Assembly: GCA_024235735.1 (NCBI GenBank)
Contig: JACKLU010000014.1
Location: 4,831 to 68,830 of the forward strand
Source of the DNA: Burkholderiales bacterium
Lineage (GTDB): Bacteria > Pseudomonadota > Gammaproteobacteria > Burkholderiales > Nitrosomonadaceae
DNA: 64,000 nt
Direction: 5' to 3'
In this document: positions 19,010-30,005 of the stretch, one piece after another
Numbering within the stretch: position 1 is the stretch's first letter
Layout of the letters: each line of letters opens with the position of its first letter
Notes under the pieces: generated by a model
The model's input: only the letters and a program-made list of their open reading frames with translations
Databases searched by the model: none
What the model was told of the DNA's origin: nothing
Position numbers and translations under genes: made by a program

Positions 19010-19264
19010 ATGTTTGCAAAACTTTTTCTTACCGCATTATTGTGCAGCAGCATGTCAAGTTATGCTGAATCGGCTGAACAACCGCGGTCTTCTACCAATT
19101 CCATTCAACAAAATCAGTCTTCAACTGATGCAAAACACCATTCGCGATTGAACTCAATCCTATCCGATAAACAAAAAAATTCAGCTCCGATGCAACAGGA
19201 CTCTGATCTCGATACAAATCAAAAACCATCCATGATTGATTACTGTAGAAAAAATACCTGCTAA
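19010..19264 (+). CDS. Small secreted protein of unknown function
   Basis: 84 residues. A clear signal peptide (MFAKLFLTALLCSSMSSYA, likely cleaved before ES) is followed by a low-complexity polar segment rich in Ser, Gln, Asn and Asp. It ends in YCRKNTC with two cysteines that could form a disulphide. No family recognised. It has an AAGAGGAAAA ribosome-binding site and lies 35 bp before the carbonic anhydrase gene in the same orientation, so the two are probably co-transcribed. Confidence 0.6.
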   Translation: MFAKLFLTALLCSSMSSYAESAEQPRSSTNSIQQNQSSTDAKHHSRLNSILSDKQKNSAPMQQDSDLDTNQKPSMIDYCRKNTC

Positions 19265-19299
19265 TCCATTCTTTTCTTATTCACAGTCGGAGTTAATTT

Positions 19300-20094
19300 A
19301 TGAGATCAAAAATTTTAAGCAACGTCTCTGCTTTGTTTTTTTCTTTTTATGCGATCAACACCGTTTCAAGTCCGCCACATTGGCATTACGACGAACAATC
19401 AACCTGGTGGGCAATTGAAGATACATCGCAATCAATCCCACTGCTTTATCCATATGCGGAATGCGGCGTAGGCAAACGTCAGTCACCCGTTGATCTGGCT
19501 ACTGCCAAATTTAATGATACCAAGCCATTGAATCAGTTAGCGGCTTTATACAATGCCGATACGCCGACTTTTTACAATAACGGGCACAGCGTGCAGGTTA
19601 ACACTTCACTCGATTATTCCGGCGGATTGAAAATTGGAGAAGAATCAATACCGCTGATTCAGTTTCACTTACACGAACCCAGTGAACATGTAATCAATGG
19701 TCAACATTTTCCAGCCGAATTGCATTTTGTGCATATTAATGAAGATGGCAGAATTGCAGTTCTTGCAGTTGCAATAGAAACCGGAAACGAAAATCCGGCT
19801 TTCCAAACCATTCTGGACAATACTCCGGTTCAGGAAGGTGAACAGAATACAGATTCAGGCGTTCAGTTCAATCCTGCTGCATTACTTCCACCGCAGGATC
19901 ATGGCAACCTGGAATACTTCACTCTGGCGGGCTCTTTAACCACGCCGCCATGCAGCGAAGGTGTGCAATGGTATCTTCTATCCGAAGTAATCACGATTTC
20001 AACCGCACAACTCGAGCAACTTAAAAGTTTTCACACAAATAATGCGCGCGTAGCGCAGGATCTAAACGGACGCGCTATACTCTCCAACAAATAA
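19300..20094 (+). CDS. Periplasmic alpha-carbonic anhydrase
   Basis: Interconverts CO2 and bicarbonate outside the inner membrane. 264 residues; signal peptide to about residue 22-25, then HWHYDEQSTWW, GKRQSPVDL, the zinc-ligand motifs FHLHEPSEH and ELHFVH (three His in total), and the substrate-pocket signature GSLTTPPCSEGVQW near residue 215. Length and motif order are those of the alpha class. Two cysteines (CGVGK and PPCSEG) are placed for the conserved disulphide. In an autotrophic ammonia oxidiser it could supply bicarbonate for CO2 fixation or buffer acid from nitrification; this role is inferred. Confidence 0.93.
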   Translation: MRSKILSNVSALFFSFYAINTVSSPPHWHYDEQSTWWAIEDTSQSIPLLYPYAECGVGKRQSPVDLATAKFNDTKPLNQLAALYNADTPTFYNNGHSVQVNTSLDYSGGLKIGEESIPLIQFHLHEPSEHVINGQHFPAELHFVHINEDGRIAVLAVAIETGNENPAFQTILDNTPVQEGEQNTDSGVQFNPAALLPPQDHGNLEYFTLAGSLTTPPCSEGVQWYLLSEVITISTAQLEQLKSFHTNNARVAQDLNGRAILSNK

Positions 20095-20161
20095 AAGTCT
20101 GAACACTTTTATTGTCATCAATTCAGAATATTGCAGTATAACAAAAGGAGCAGTCCAGCAC

Positions 20162-21421
20162 TCACGGCCCTGATTTATCCGCGGAAGATTTATCATTCTC
20201 ACTGGAGGAACAGGGCCTGCCACAACCACCATCACATCCCAGCCCCAGCTGTCCGAGTCCACCACAACTTCCGGCGATCGGCTTACGGCCCATTACCACG
20301 CCAATCGCCATGGCGGCAATGGCGATGCCGATAATCAGAAAAGCCGCCAAAAAAGTGACCACGATGTTTTGCGCTTCACCGGATTCGAAATGATTAGTAG
20401 CGTACTCGGTAAAAGCACCGCCCCGGTCAACGATGAACAACGCCTGCAATCCAAGCTGTTCCGCCATCACCAGCCCGCGCTCAAGTCCCAGCACCAGCAG
20501 CGCCGTCGCCCAGGCATCGGCAAGCATGCAAGTCTCCGCCTGCACGGTAACCGAAGCCAGGCGTCCTTCCACCGGCCAGCCTGTTGCGGGATCAATGACA
20601 TGCATGTAGCGCCGGTTGCCGATCATGAAGTAGTTGCGGTAGTTTCCCGAAGTAGCGAGTGCGGCATTGTCGAGAGCCAACACTCTCTGTACTGCATGAC
20701 CTTGGGTCTGCGGTTTATCAATACCGATCCGCCAAGGCATTTGCTGCGCATTAACGCCGCGCGCGCGAATTTCTCCACCGATTTCGACCATATAGTGTTC
20801 GATGCCATGGCGCTCAAGTATTGCGGCGATTTGATCCACTGCATATCCCTTGGCAATTGCGGAGAGATCGACAGAGACATCCGCGCGCGTTTTACGCACA
20901 GCCCGCCCAATTTCATCCAGCATAAGCTTGTCATGCCCGGTGCGTTCCAGTGTCGCGGCGATTTCTTCCGCATCCGGAATATCCTGCGACCGGTTTTCCG
21001 GCCCAAACCCCCAGAGATTGACCAGCGGACCGATGGTGATGTCGAATGCGCCTTTACTTTGCCGGCCAATTTCAAGCGCAGCCGCGAGAACGGTGTAGAG
21101 CGGGGTCGAGACAGGCATCCAGCCGGTTGAGTCGGAACGGTTGAACCGCGATAATTCCGAATCGACATCGTAAGTGGACATGCTTTGATTGATTTCTGCA
21201 AGCTGTTGCTCGATTTCCGCATGAATCGTTTCCACAGACGGCACATCGGACGCATGACGGTATTTGACAGTGTAACCGGTGCCCATCGTGCTGCCGGTCA
21301 GCTTCGATACCGGCAGGGGTATGGTAGATCGAACGGAACTGACCGCAATAGCCATAAAAAGAACGATCGCAGCAATGGTCATGCCTGCGATGCGTGAAGT
21401 TGTCAGTGGTCGGATAGACAT
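20162..21421 (-). CDS. apbE: ApbE FMN transferase fused to NqrM
   Basis: 419 residues with two functions in one frame. Residues 1 to ~345 are ApbE, which covalently attaches FMN to Thr in NqrB and NqrC: membrane anchor, GSTMGTGYTVKYR, RFNRSDSTGWMPVS, FDITIGPLVNLWGFGP, SVDLSAIAKGYAVD, HYMVEIGGEIRARG and the metal-site region ADAWATALLVLG. After about residue 350 it becomes a short NqrM (DUF539): a helix FLIIGIAIAAMAIGVVMG, then KPIAGSCGGLGQLGLGCDGGCGRPC with the Cys cluster expected of the NqrM maturation factor. NqrM is normally a separate small gene. A GTG codon near 20366 could also start it independently. Last gene of the nqr operon. Confidence 0.85.
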   Translation of the reverse strand: MSIRPLTTSRIAGMTIAAIVLFMAIAVSSVRSTIPLPVSKLTGSTMGTGYTVKYRHASDVPSVETIHAEIEQQLAEINQSMSTYDVDSELSRFNRSDSTGWMPVSTPLYTVLAAALEIGRQSKGAFDITIGPLVNLWGFGPENRSQDIPDAEEIAATLERTGHDKLMLDEIGRAVRKTRADVSVDLSAIAKGYAVDQIAAILERHGIEHYMVEIGGEIRARGVNAQQMPWRIGIDKPQTQGHAVQRVLALDNAALATSGNYRNYFMIGNRRYMHVIDPATGWPVEGRLASVTVQAETCMLADAWATALLVLGLERGLVMAEQLGLQALFIVDRGGAFTEYATNHFESGEAQNIVVTFLAAFLIIGIAIAAMAIGVVMGRKPIAGSCGGLGQLGLGCDGGCGRPCSSSENDKSSADKSGP

Positions 21422-21446
21422 GATCTGATCAGCAAAAAATCAACGC

Positions 21447-22083
21447 TCAGCCGCCAAAATCATCATACAGAATATTTTCCCGCTCGACGCCCTGATCCAG
21501 CAGCATTGTAATAACCGCCTTGCTCATCATCGGCGGGCCGCACAAATAATATTCGCAATCCTCCGGCGCAGAATGATGCTTCAAATACACATCGTACAGC
21601 ACCTGATGAATAAATCCGGTGTAACCTTCCCAGTTGTCTTCCGGCAAAGGCTCCGACAGCGCCACATGCCATTCGAAATTTTCGCACTCACGCGCTAGCC
21701 TGTCAAAATCGTCAACGTAGAACATTTCATTTTTGGAACGTGCACCATACCAGAACGTAATCTTGCGTTTGCTGTTGAGACGGCAGAGCTAATCAAAAAT
21801 ATGCGAGCGCATCGGCGCCATCCCCGCGCCGCCGCCTTCAAAAACCCTCACCCGGCACTGGCCGCAGGAACCACTGCCGCCGCACGGCGAACTGACAAAT
21901 ATTCCCGCCCCGGCCAGCGCGCCAAGAAGCTTTCCGCCAGTCGGCACCTCGATGGTGCGCTTGTCGTTGACGACGATCTGGACATTACCTTGCGCCAGCA
22001 GCACAGCGCGCGCGCCCAGAATCAGAAAAACCAGGCGATAACGATTGAAGTGAAAAAAATACACCCAGGGCAATTTCCAGCAT
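21447..22083 (-). pseudogene. nqrF: NqrF, Na+-NQR NADH dehydrogenase subunit, internally deleted
   Basis: NqrF normally (~407 residues) carries a TM anchor, a 2Fe-2S domain and a FAD/NADH reductase domain and is the electron entry of Na+-NQR. Here it spans 637 bp. The start MLEIALGVFF has two single-base losses in T-runs. The 2Fe-2S part CGGSGSCGQCRVRVFEGGG jumps straight into AGMAPMRSHIFD from the NADH domain. About 190 residues are missing, including the fourth cluster Cys and most of the FAD domain, and the junction lies in GGCGGCGGC. Next, a TAG replaces the expected Gln codon ([18 protein letters not shown]). The rest is intact to the end, CGPPMMSK and NILYDDFGG. As written it cannot work. 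Confidence 0.85.
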
Positions 22084-22103
22084 AAGCGTACTTTATTTCT
22101 TCA

Positions 22104-22712
22104 TTACAGCCGGATACCGGAAAATGCCATGAATCCCAGCGCCATTAATCCTGCGCTGATGAACGTGATACCCAACCCCTGCAGGCCGTCGGGAACATCC
22201 GAGTATTTCAGTTTTTCACGCACGCCGGCCATGGCGGTAATCGCCAGCGCCCAGCCGAAACCGGAGCCGAGTCCGTAAGTAACACTCTCCGCAAAAGTAT
22301 AATCGCGTTCCACCATGAACAGCGTACCACCGAGAATCGCGCAATTAACGGTAATCAGCGGCAGAAAAATGCCCAGCGCGTTATACAGTGCGGGCACAAA
22401 GCGATCCAGAAACATTTCGAGAATCTGTACCATCGCAGCGATCACACCAATATAGCTGACGAAACCCAGAAAACTGAGATCGACACTAGACAGCCCGGCC
22501 CAGTCAAGCGCACCGTCGCGCAGCAGATAGCGATAGATCAGGTTGTTGATGGGGACAGTCAGCGTCTGAACGACGATGACCGCAATCCCCAGACCCAGCG
22601 CCGTTTCAATTTTTTTCGAGATCGCCAGAAAAGTACACATGCCGAGAAAAAAGGACAGCGCCAGATTTTCGACAAACACCGCGGTGATGAACAGATTAAC
22701 CAGCGTGTCCAT
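22104..22712 (-). CDS. nqrE: NqrE, Na+-NQR membrane subunit E
   Basis: Integral membrane subunit of the Na+-translocating NADH:quinone reductase. 202 residues with six predicted helices, matching the family length. [18 protein letters not shown] carries the conserved Cys of one half of the intramembrane Fe-S site shared with NqrD, and [14 protein letters not shown] carries the second. Overlaps nqrD by one base. Followed by the damaged nqrF. Confidence 0.95.
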   Translation of the reverse strand: MDTLVNLFITAVFVENLALSFFLGMCTFLAISKKIETALGLGIAVIVVQTLTVPINNLIYRYLLRDGALDWAGLSSVDLSFLGFVSYIGVIAAMVQILEMFLDRFVPALYNALGIFLPLITVNCAILGGTLFMVERDYTFAESVTYGLGSGFGWALAITAMAGVREKLKYSDVPDGLQGLGITFISAGLMALGFMAFSGIRL

Positions 22713-23377
22713 CAGATTGTCTCACCCGATTGACGCATTGCCTTGATGCGGTATTCAGCCTGCTCGACCTGCGCTTTTTTCCATGAACGCACCGCCCAGA
22801 TGATCAGTCCGATCAGAAAGAAAGCGCTGGACGGCAACAATAACAGGCCGTTGGGAACATACCAGCCGCCGTCCCTGGCCAGCGGCAGAACCGTATAACC
22901 CAGCAGTGTGCCCGAGCCGAACAGTTCACGGATAGTGCCGACGGTCAGCAGAATTGCGCTGAAACCGAGCCCATTGCCTAGACCGTCGAGAAAACTCGGC
23001 CAGGGCGGATTTTTCATGGCGAACGCTTCCGCACGGCCCATTACGATGCAGTTGGTGATGATCAATCCGACAAATACCGACAATTCCTTGCTGATTTCAT
23101 AGGCAAAGGCGCGCAGAAACTGATCCACCACGATCACCGGCGAGGCAATCACCGTCATCTGCACAATAATGCGGATATTCGCCCGGATATGATGACGAAT
23201 CAGGCTGATCACCGAACTGGAGCAGGCCACAACCAGCGTCAGCGCAATACTCATGGTAATCGCCGTTGACAGCTGCGTGGTCACGGCGAGCGCCGAACAG
23301 ATGCCCAGAACCTGCAGAATGATCGGATTATTGTCGACAACCGGGGAAAACAAAATCTTGCGAACAGAATCAGCCAT
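22712..23377 (-). CDS. nqrD: NqrD, Na+-NQR membrane subunit D
   Basis: Integral membrane subunit D, homologous to NqrE in inverted topology and sharing the Fe-S site between them. 221 residues; conserved [17 protein letters not shown] near the start with the first Cys, and [17 protein letters not shown] with the second. The C-terminal basic helix is typical. Starts 3 bp after nqrC ends; ATTTCATCTCC-type spacing gives a good ribosome-binding site (GGAGA) upstream. Confidence 0.95.
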   Translation of the reverse strand: MADSVRKILFSPVVDNNPIILQVLGICSALAVTTQLSTAITMSIALTLVVACSSSVISLIRHHIRANIRIIVQMTVIASPVIVVDQFLRAFAYEISKELSVFVGLIITNCIVMGRAEAFAMKNPPWPSFLDGLGNGLGFSAILLTVGTIRELFGSGTLLGYTVLPLARDGGWYVPNGLLLLPSSAFFLIGLIIWAVRSWKKAQVEQAEYRIKAMRQSGETI

Positions 23378-23380
23378 GTT

Positions 23381-24199
23381 TCATCTCCTTTCACTCTCAT
23401 CGCGCAGGCGGGTCAGGTAAGGACCAAAACCCTCCCGCCCTAGCCAGAAATTCAACAACTGCGTCACACCACGGGAAGTCAGCGTTGCGCCCGACAGTCC
23501 ATCCACTTTATGCTGGCTGTCCGGCGTGGCGCTGGTCACCGCGCCTTTGACCAGTTCAATACGCGGTTCCCCGTGTTCATCAAAGGCAATTTTGCCTTCC
23601 CACAAATCAAGCCACCGGGGATTATCGACTTCTCCACCGAGTCCCGGCGTTTCGGCGTGCTGGTAAAACCGGATGCCCCGTATCGTCCGCAAATCATCCC
23701 GCAACGCAATATAGCCATAGAGTGTAGACCATAAGCCATAACCGTAAACCGGCAGAATCAGTGTTTCGAGTCGCCCGCCGTCGTCATTGACCCGATAAAC
23801 CGGCAGGTAGCGAGGTTTACGCCGGATTTGCGCCGGATCAGCGCTGCGCGGCAGTGGTTCCGATAGCTGCTCGTCTTTGGCTGCTTTAGCGATATCAAAA
23901 TTTTCCGGATCCAATGTATCGACCGCGCGGCCACTGCTGAGTTCTATCATGGCAACATCGATCTGCCGGTAGGCCTGCGCGACAGTCAAATCCGGTTTCA
24001 TCAGACCGGCAATCTCGACAATGATGCGCTGGCGTTCGATATGCTGATTCGCTAGGTGAATCGGCTTAAGCAATACGGCGGCGCTGGCGACCAGCAATGA
24101 ACAAACGAGACAGACCGCGAACGCCACCAGCAGCGTCCTGGCGTTGCTGTGCACAGAACCCGGCTTTTTGGGCATTTGGGGCGAACCGGACTCAGCCAT
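23381..24199 (-). CDS. nqrC: NqrC, Na+-NQR flavin subunit C
   Basis: Periplasm-facing subunit with one membrane anchor and a covalently bound FMN. 272 residues. N-terminal helix [39 protein letters not shown], and near residue 235 the flavinylation motif [13 protein letters not shown], whose Thr is the FMN attachment site used by ApbE. Its start overlaps the end of nqrB by 8 bp. Confidence 0.95.
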   Translation of the reverse strand: MAESGSPQMPKKPGSVHSNARTLLVAFAVCLVCSLLVASAAVLLKPIHLANQHIERQRIIVEIAGLMKPDLTVAQAYRQIDVAMIELSSGRAVDTLDPENFDIAKAAKDEQLSEPLPRSADPAQIRRKPRYLPVYRVNDDGGRLETLILPVYGYGLWSTLYGYIALRDDLRTIRGIRFYQHAETPGLGGEVDNPRWLDLWEGKIAFDEHGEPRIELVKGAVTSATPDSQHKVDGLSGATLTSRGVTQLLNFWLGREGFGPYLTRLRDESERR

Positions 24200-25337
24200 G
24201 ACGACGCAGCCTCCGGCGGATATTGATCTGGATCACCACGTAATCGATCAGCGGCGCAAAAATATTGGCAAACAGAATGGCCAGCATGATGCCCTCGGGA
24301 AAAGCCGGACTCACCACGCGTATCAATACCGTCATGAACCCGATCAGCAGACCGAAAACCCAGTGCCCTGCGGTGGTCATCGCCGCGGAAACCGGGTCTG
24401 TCGCCATGAATACCATGCCGAAAGCGAAACCGCCCAGCGCATTGAACAGCAGCACCGTCCCCACCATGCCCAGAAAAACACCGGCAATAATGCGCCAGGA
24501 CGCGACTTTGGTATAAATCAGGAAAACAGCGCCGATCAGACAGGCCAGCGTCGAGGTTTCACCCAGCGAACCCGGCATCAGGCCGATGAACGCCTGCCAC
24601 CAGGTATACCCGGCTACGGTAATGGCATCCATTCCGCCCAGCGCCCCCAGTCCCAGGGGGGTTGCGCTCGAGTATCCATCAAGGGCCACCCAAACCTGAT
24701 CGCCGGTAATTTCCGCGGGATAGGCGAAATAGAGGAAAGCGCGCCCGACCAGCGCGGGATTGAGGAAATTTTTGCCTGTGCCGCCAAAAACTTCCTTGCC
24801 GATCACCACGCCGAAACTGATGCCCAGTGCGACCATCCACAACGGCATATCCGGCGGCAGCGTCAATGCAAACAGCATGGACGTCACCAGAAAGCCTTCG
24901 TTAACCTCGTGCTTGCGCACAATCGCAAAAAGCACTTCCCAGAAGCCGCCGACGATCAATGTAGTCAGATAAATCGGCAGGAAATATAAAAAACCATGCC
25001 CCATATTGGCCAGAATACTGCCTGGATCGAAGCCAATACCCAAGGTTTGCAGCAGCAGGCCGCGCCAGTCTTCCTTGACGATGGCCAGCTCCTGCAGGGC
25101 GAGGTTGGTCTGGTAGCCGGTATTGAACCAGCTCCAGAGTATGCATGGAATCAGCGCAACCACGACATAGCTCATCAGGCGCTTCAGGTCGACGCCGTCA
25201 CGGACATGCGGGGCGGCGCGCGTGGTATCGGCAGGCGTATACAGGAAGGTATCCACCATTTCATACAGCGCATGGTATTTCTCAAACCGTCCGCCCTTGG
25301 AAAATACCGGTTTCATGGATTCAAGCCAGCGCCGCAT
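24192..25337 (-). CDS. nqrB: NqrB, Na+-NQR sodium-translocating subunit
   Basis: Largest membrane subunit, holding riboflavin, covalent FMN and the sodium path. 381 residues, a little short of the ~400-410 seen in Vibrio. N-terminal [14 protein letters not shown], several helices, [22 protein letters not shown], the FMN-threonine region [10 protein letters not shown] (Vibrio has SGAT), and [17 protein letters not shown]. No frame break is seen. Starts 6 bp after nqrA. Confidence 0.95.
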   Translation of the reverse strand: MRRWLESMKPVFSKGGRFEKYHALYEMVDTFLYTPADTTRAAPHVRDGVDLKRLMSYVVVALIPCILWSWFNTGYQTNLALQELAIVKEDWRGLLLQTLGIGFDPGSILANMGHGFLYFLPIYLTTLIVGGFWEVLFAIVRKHEVNEGFLVTSMLFALTLPPDMPLWMVALGISFGVVIGKEVFGGTGKNFLNPALVGRAFLYFAYPAEITGDQVWVALDGYSSATPLGLGALGGMDAITVAGYTWWQAFIGLMPGSLGETSTLACLIGAVFLIYTKVASWRIIAGVFLGMVGTVLLFNALGGFAFGMVFMATDPVSAAMTTAGHWVFGLLIGFMTVLIRVVSPAFPEGIMLAILFANIFAPLIDYVVIQINIRRRLRRHG

Positions 25338-25343
25338 CGTTGC

Positions 25344-26718
<1,375 letters not shown>

Positions 26719-26784
26719 CGTAAAAATCGATGCCCCCTGTTTCCGGCATAACGCCCGGCGCGCAAGCCGCGCGAACCTGTCAGG

Positions 26785-27225
26785 TTATATCTCGGGCGTA
26801 TCGTAGATGTAGCGTTCGAGCTGTTTGATGACGAATTGATGTTCGGATATCACATCCTTCACCAGATCGCCAATCGACAGAACACCGATCACTTTGCCTT
26901 CATCGACAACCGGCAGATGACGCACCCGCATCTCCGTGATCAAGGCCATGCAGTCTTCGTTGGTATCGTTCAGACCAACATAAGCAACCTGACGCGTCAT
27001 GATTTCCTTGACCAGCGTATCCTTGACCGGTTTGTCCAACAGATAGGATTTGCGCGAGAAATCCCGTTCGGTCAGAATGCCGACCAGCTTGTCGTCGCGC
27101 ATGACCAGCAAAGCGCCGATATTGTTCGCGGCCATCAATTGCATGGCGTCAAAAACCGATTCCTCAGGGCCGATACTGGCAATCTTGTGTCCCTTTGCGT
27201 GCAGCAACTGCTTGACAGTTTTCAT
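26785..27225 (-). CDS. CBS-domain pair protein
   Basis: 146 residues consisting almost only of two CBS motifs (about 10-65 and 75-130), a Bateman module that binds adenine nucleotides. Motifs: FDAMQLMAANNIGALLVM, GILTERDFSRK, and RVRHLPVVDEGKVIGVLSIGDLVK. No catalytic domain is attached, so it may act as an energy sensor or partner protein. It lies about 65 bp upstream of nqrA in the same orientation; whether co-transcribed is unclear. Confidence 0.85.
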   Translation of the reverse strand: MKTVKQLLHAKGHKIASIGPEESVFDAMQLMAANNIGALLVMRDDKLVGILTERDFSRKSYLLDKPVKDTLVKEIMTRQVAYVGLNDTNEDCMALITEMRVRHLPVVDEGKVIGVLSIGDLVKDVISEHQFVIKQLERYIYDTPEI

Positions 27226-28013
27226 GGTAACACTCCTCTGTGAATTAAACTCCTTGTTAGTCTTTGCTTGTTATTAGAATTACACGATCCTGTTTCTAGT
27301 CTAGAGTATCTGGCAGGATACCGCCAGCGGGAGTTGAAGGGCGTATCTGAACAGGATTACAGACTGCTGGTAGTCTTTCAGGGAAGAAGCGCCATATGAC
27401 GGCACGATAAAATCTTTGCCTAGTTATCAAGCACATTCGGGATGATTTTTACTGCCTGATTGGTAGGTTTAATTGAAAATAATAAATTGCTGTTCTACAA
27501 AACCAAATACTTTTGACGCAAACCGGAGGTTTTACTTGTCAGTGGTTGGCGGCAATTACGGCCGTGTTACTGGCAGCCAAGAGTCTGTCGGACATAAGAC
27601 TAATCTACTGCGCCAATGGGATAACGGCTCATATTTCCTCAACTTTTCGTTATATAGCCTTGCTATGCGCCTCAAAATTGAGAGAATCCGCACTCGTTCT
27701 CACTCGGCTCGCTACGATTGTTAAATCACAGACTCCCAGGATTTCAATATCAATAACCGGATAGTTTATTGAGTTGTTGAATTAAATACTTCTTGACGAA
27801 TCGCTTGATAATCAGTAGCTTCTTTATGAAGAATAATTATATCTTAATTTCATGAAGTTATTGAAAATTCAATAACATCTTACGATATCCTGCATAAGAA
27901 AAAGACAGAAAATTTTGATTGTATTGATCATGCCATTTCGCGGTATTGATGGAGTAATTGATACGACCGATTTATCATGTCAGTTTTATTAATCCAATAA
28001 TGAAAAAAATAAT
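27226..28013. other. Intergenic region with no recognised gene
   Basis: 788 bp. Reading frames here are short and none resembles a known family. The segment 27530-27730 has mixed codon character and could be an old remnant, but I cannot identify it. The last 250 bp are AT-rich and probably hold the promoter of the damaged LamG gene. Confidence 0.4.
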
Positions 28014-28996
28014 ATGAATACACGAAATCAATACGTAGCGAGCGTTATTAGTTATTTATGTCTTGGTATGTTTGCTGTAACAGTGCAGGCAGCGCCGCTA
28101 CCTGTAACAACGGCATACATTTGATAATTCTTTTAATGCACAAGAAGCTGATGTGGTCGCGATTACGCCCTTGATCCATTGTCTCAAAACAGTTTATCAA
28201 CCGATATGGTATTTGATGAAGAACGTTGGTGTATCTCTGACGGCAATAACCGTTCGATGAACAAGCCGGGTTGCTTCTTTTGTCAAGAAGCGCACTGGGA
28301 AACAGCAGCGCTTATTCTGCAGAACTCGTGTTCCAATTTGAAGCAGACGAATCGGATCCTGATCGGTATAAAGTTATTTTTGGCGTTTCGATCGTCAAGA
28401 CGACTACGCTTTTATGTTGACCCGGAAGAATCGGCGAAGTTTTCCGATCTGACAGCTGATACATTCAGCTATGACACTATCATCATATTGTGTTAACGCA
28501 CAATAGTGATGACGTGGTTTCAGTCTATCTAAATGGTGCATTACAAATTCAAGGCACATCCACATCGATGGATTTTAGTTCTAGCAAACAATCCGGAACG
28601 GTTGATACTCTTTTGTCGATAACGGTTCAATTTTCAGATGGACGGGTCGCGTTGATCAGGCTGTATGATACTGAACTGACTATGGCGGATGCCAAGATCA
28701 GCGCAATCATACGGAACGTTGTACCGCTACTTTCTCTCTAATGGAACATTACTCGTTCCATGCGTCAAAATCACCGATGAGTTTGGTGTTGTCAGTATGT
28801 ACAAGCTGAGCTTCAGCTCGCACCCTCAGGCGGCTCACCATCATTCAGGCTTATTGCGGCGCAGCAGATCAGTGTTGTCGAGTCACTAAGCAATAGCTGC
28901 ACAGCCGTCTATTCCAACAATATGTGTAAGCCTGCCTTGTTCAATGTATCAGATATCTTTGGCGGAGTAACGCGTTACAGTGCTGATTTGAGCTAA
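28014..28996 (+). pseudogene. LamG-like secreted protein gene, multiply frameshifted
   Basis: Starts MNTRNQYVASVISYLCLG with a signal peptide ending VQAAP, then loses frame. Pieces in different frames read TFDNSFNAQEADVV, LSTDMVFDEERWC, AELVFQFEADESDPDRYKVI, then the jelly-roll motif LTHNSDDVVSVYLNGALQ, then VDNGSIFRWTGRVDQ and RLYDTELTMADA (the 'IDEVRIYNRALS' strand of LamG/concanavalin-like domains), and finally a C-terminal part SFRLIAAQQISVVESLSNSC to RYSADLS. At least six indels separate them. A LamG-type extracellular adhesion or sugar-binding protein is the best guess. Either decayed or badly sequenced. Confidence 0.6.
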
Positions 28997-29401
28997 TTAT
29001 CGGCTCAAATCCTTGGCATTTTCGCTCAAACAGGCCGAGCGGCAGAATTGATGGTATTTAATTGAGCGACGTTCTGAAATTGATTAACAAGCACGAAAGT
29101 CTTTCAATACGATAAACAACCCATTAGCGACTGTTGCAAAAATTTATAATGGGAATCCTTAACCTATTGTTTTTATTTTGGTCCTGGATTTTATAAAATA
29201 AAAATAGAGTAGAATTTTGCAAAGCTCTCTATTCAACTATTCAATAATGGCATGAAGACTGTCACTTTCTTTCTGCAAATACTTCACAGAGTGATATCAA
29301 AAGCAGCGCCACTTGCAGTCTGACAAACAAAAAAACCGCCACGAAGGCGGTTTTGCTTGCTTCATAAAAGAAGCAAATTTTGGCTATTAAACTTAAATTA
29401 C
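28997..29401. other. Intergenic region holding a lipoprotein-gene terminator
   Basis: 405 bp without a gene. It contains the terminator described at 29328-29352. Nothing else was recognised. Confidence 0.4.
29328..29352 (-). terminator. Rho-independent terminator of the small lipoprotein gene
   Basis: Stem AACCGCC / GGCGGTT with loop ACGAA, followed on the minus strand by a run of seven T. Located about 50 bp past the lipoprotein stop codon. Confidence 0.88.
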
Positions 29402-29599
29402 TTAGTGTCCTGGCTTGCTGGTACCGCCATATGGACGTGGATCCTGGCCTTCTTTCAGGCAATTGCCGTTGCCGTCAACGCCAAATTCACATTCATCAGC
29501 CACCATATTGGGATCACCCATATCAGCCGCATCAAACATGGAACCACAGCCAGATAAAACAAGCGCGAGCAGTGCTGCTAAAAATACTGAAAATTTCAT
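29402..29599 (-). CDS. Small lipoprotein of unknown function
   Basis: 65 residues. Lipoprotein signal peptide MKFSVFLAALLALVLSGC with lipobox LSGC, so the mature protein begins at Cys18 and is only 48 residues long. The mature part is acidic, then Gly/Pro/Lys-rich, with two further Cys (DECEF and NGNC) that may form a disulphide. AGGAGAAAC upstream is a good ribosome-binding site and a terminator follows, so it is a complete monocistronic gene. No family recognised. Confidence 0.75.
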   Translation of the reverse strand: MKFSVFLAALLALVLSGCGSMFDAADMGDPNMVADECEFGVDGNGNCLKEGQDPRPYGGTSKPGH

Positions 29600-30005
29600 T
29601 GTTTCTCCTAATTATCTAATATTTATTTATTGAATAAATAATTTAAAACTAATTGTTATTATATTAATATCTCTTCAAGGTTTATCATAAAACAGCCAGT
29701 TTCGGAGTATATACTGAAACAAACCCAACATACAAGAATGAAGACGATTCACTTCAAACAAATAGATCTTACGTTGTCCAGTGCCATTTTTACGCCCGAT
29801 CAACAGATCGATTTCATCGATGAATCAAGTCCATCAAATGACAAAGGATCACCAAACTAAAAATCCGGAATTACGCATAATCCCGCTCTTTCAGTTGGCC
29901 ATATGCAGCGAACAGATATTGAATGATTTGAAACATCGTCATCCAGATTATTTCATCCCAAGAATCGCATCATCGGCGAACTGACGTCAGGCCTATTTGC
30001 AGGCG
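29600..30005. other. Intergenic region with no supported gene
   Basis: About 400 bp between the lipoprotein (minus) and the porin (minus). A 40-codon plus-strand frame starting MKTIHFKQIDLTLSS at about 29737 has plausible composition but no recognisable family and no clear ribosome-binding site; I do not call it. The remainder shows nothing. Confidence 0.35.

Noticed and set aside
20369..21255. Overlapping frames on both strands over apbE
   Set aside because: apbE motifs are clear in one frame; others are artefacts.
24144..24989. 281-codon plus-strand frame over nqrB
   Set aside because: Lies opposite a clear nqrB and shows no family resemblance.
27473..27764. Possible small genes in the 27.2-28.0 kb gap
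   Set aside because: No recognisable family, weak starts and inconsistent codon character.
29737..29859. 40-codon frame beginning MKTIHFKQIDLTLSS
   Set aside because: Plausible composition only; no ribosome-binding site or homologue recognised.
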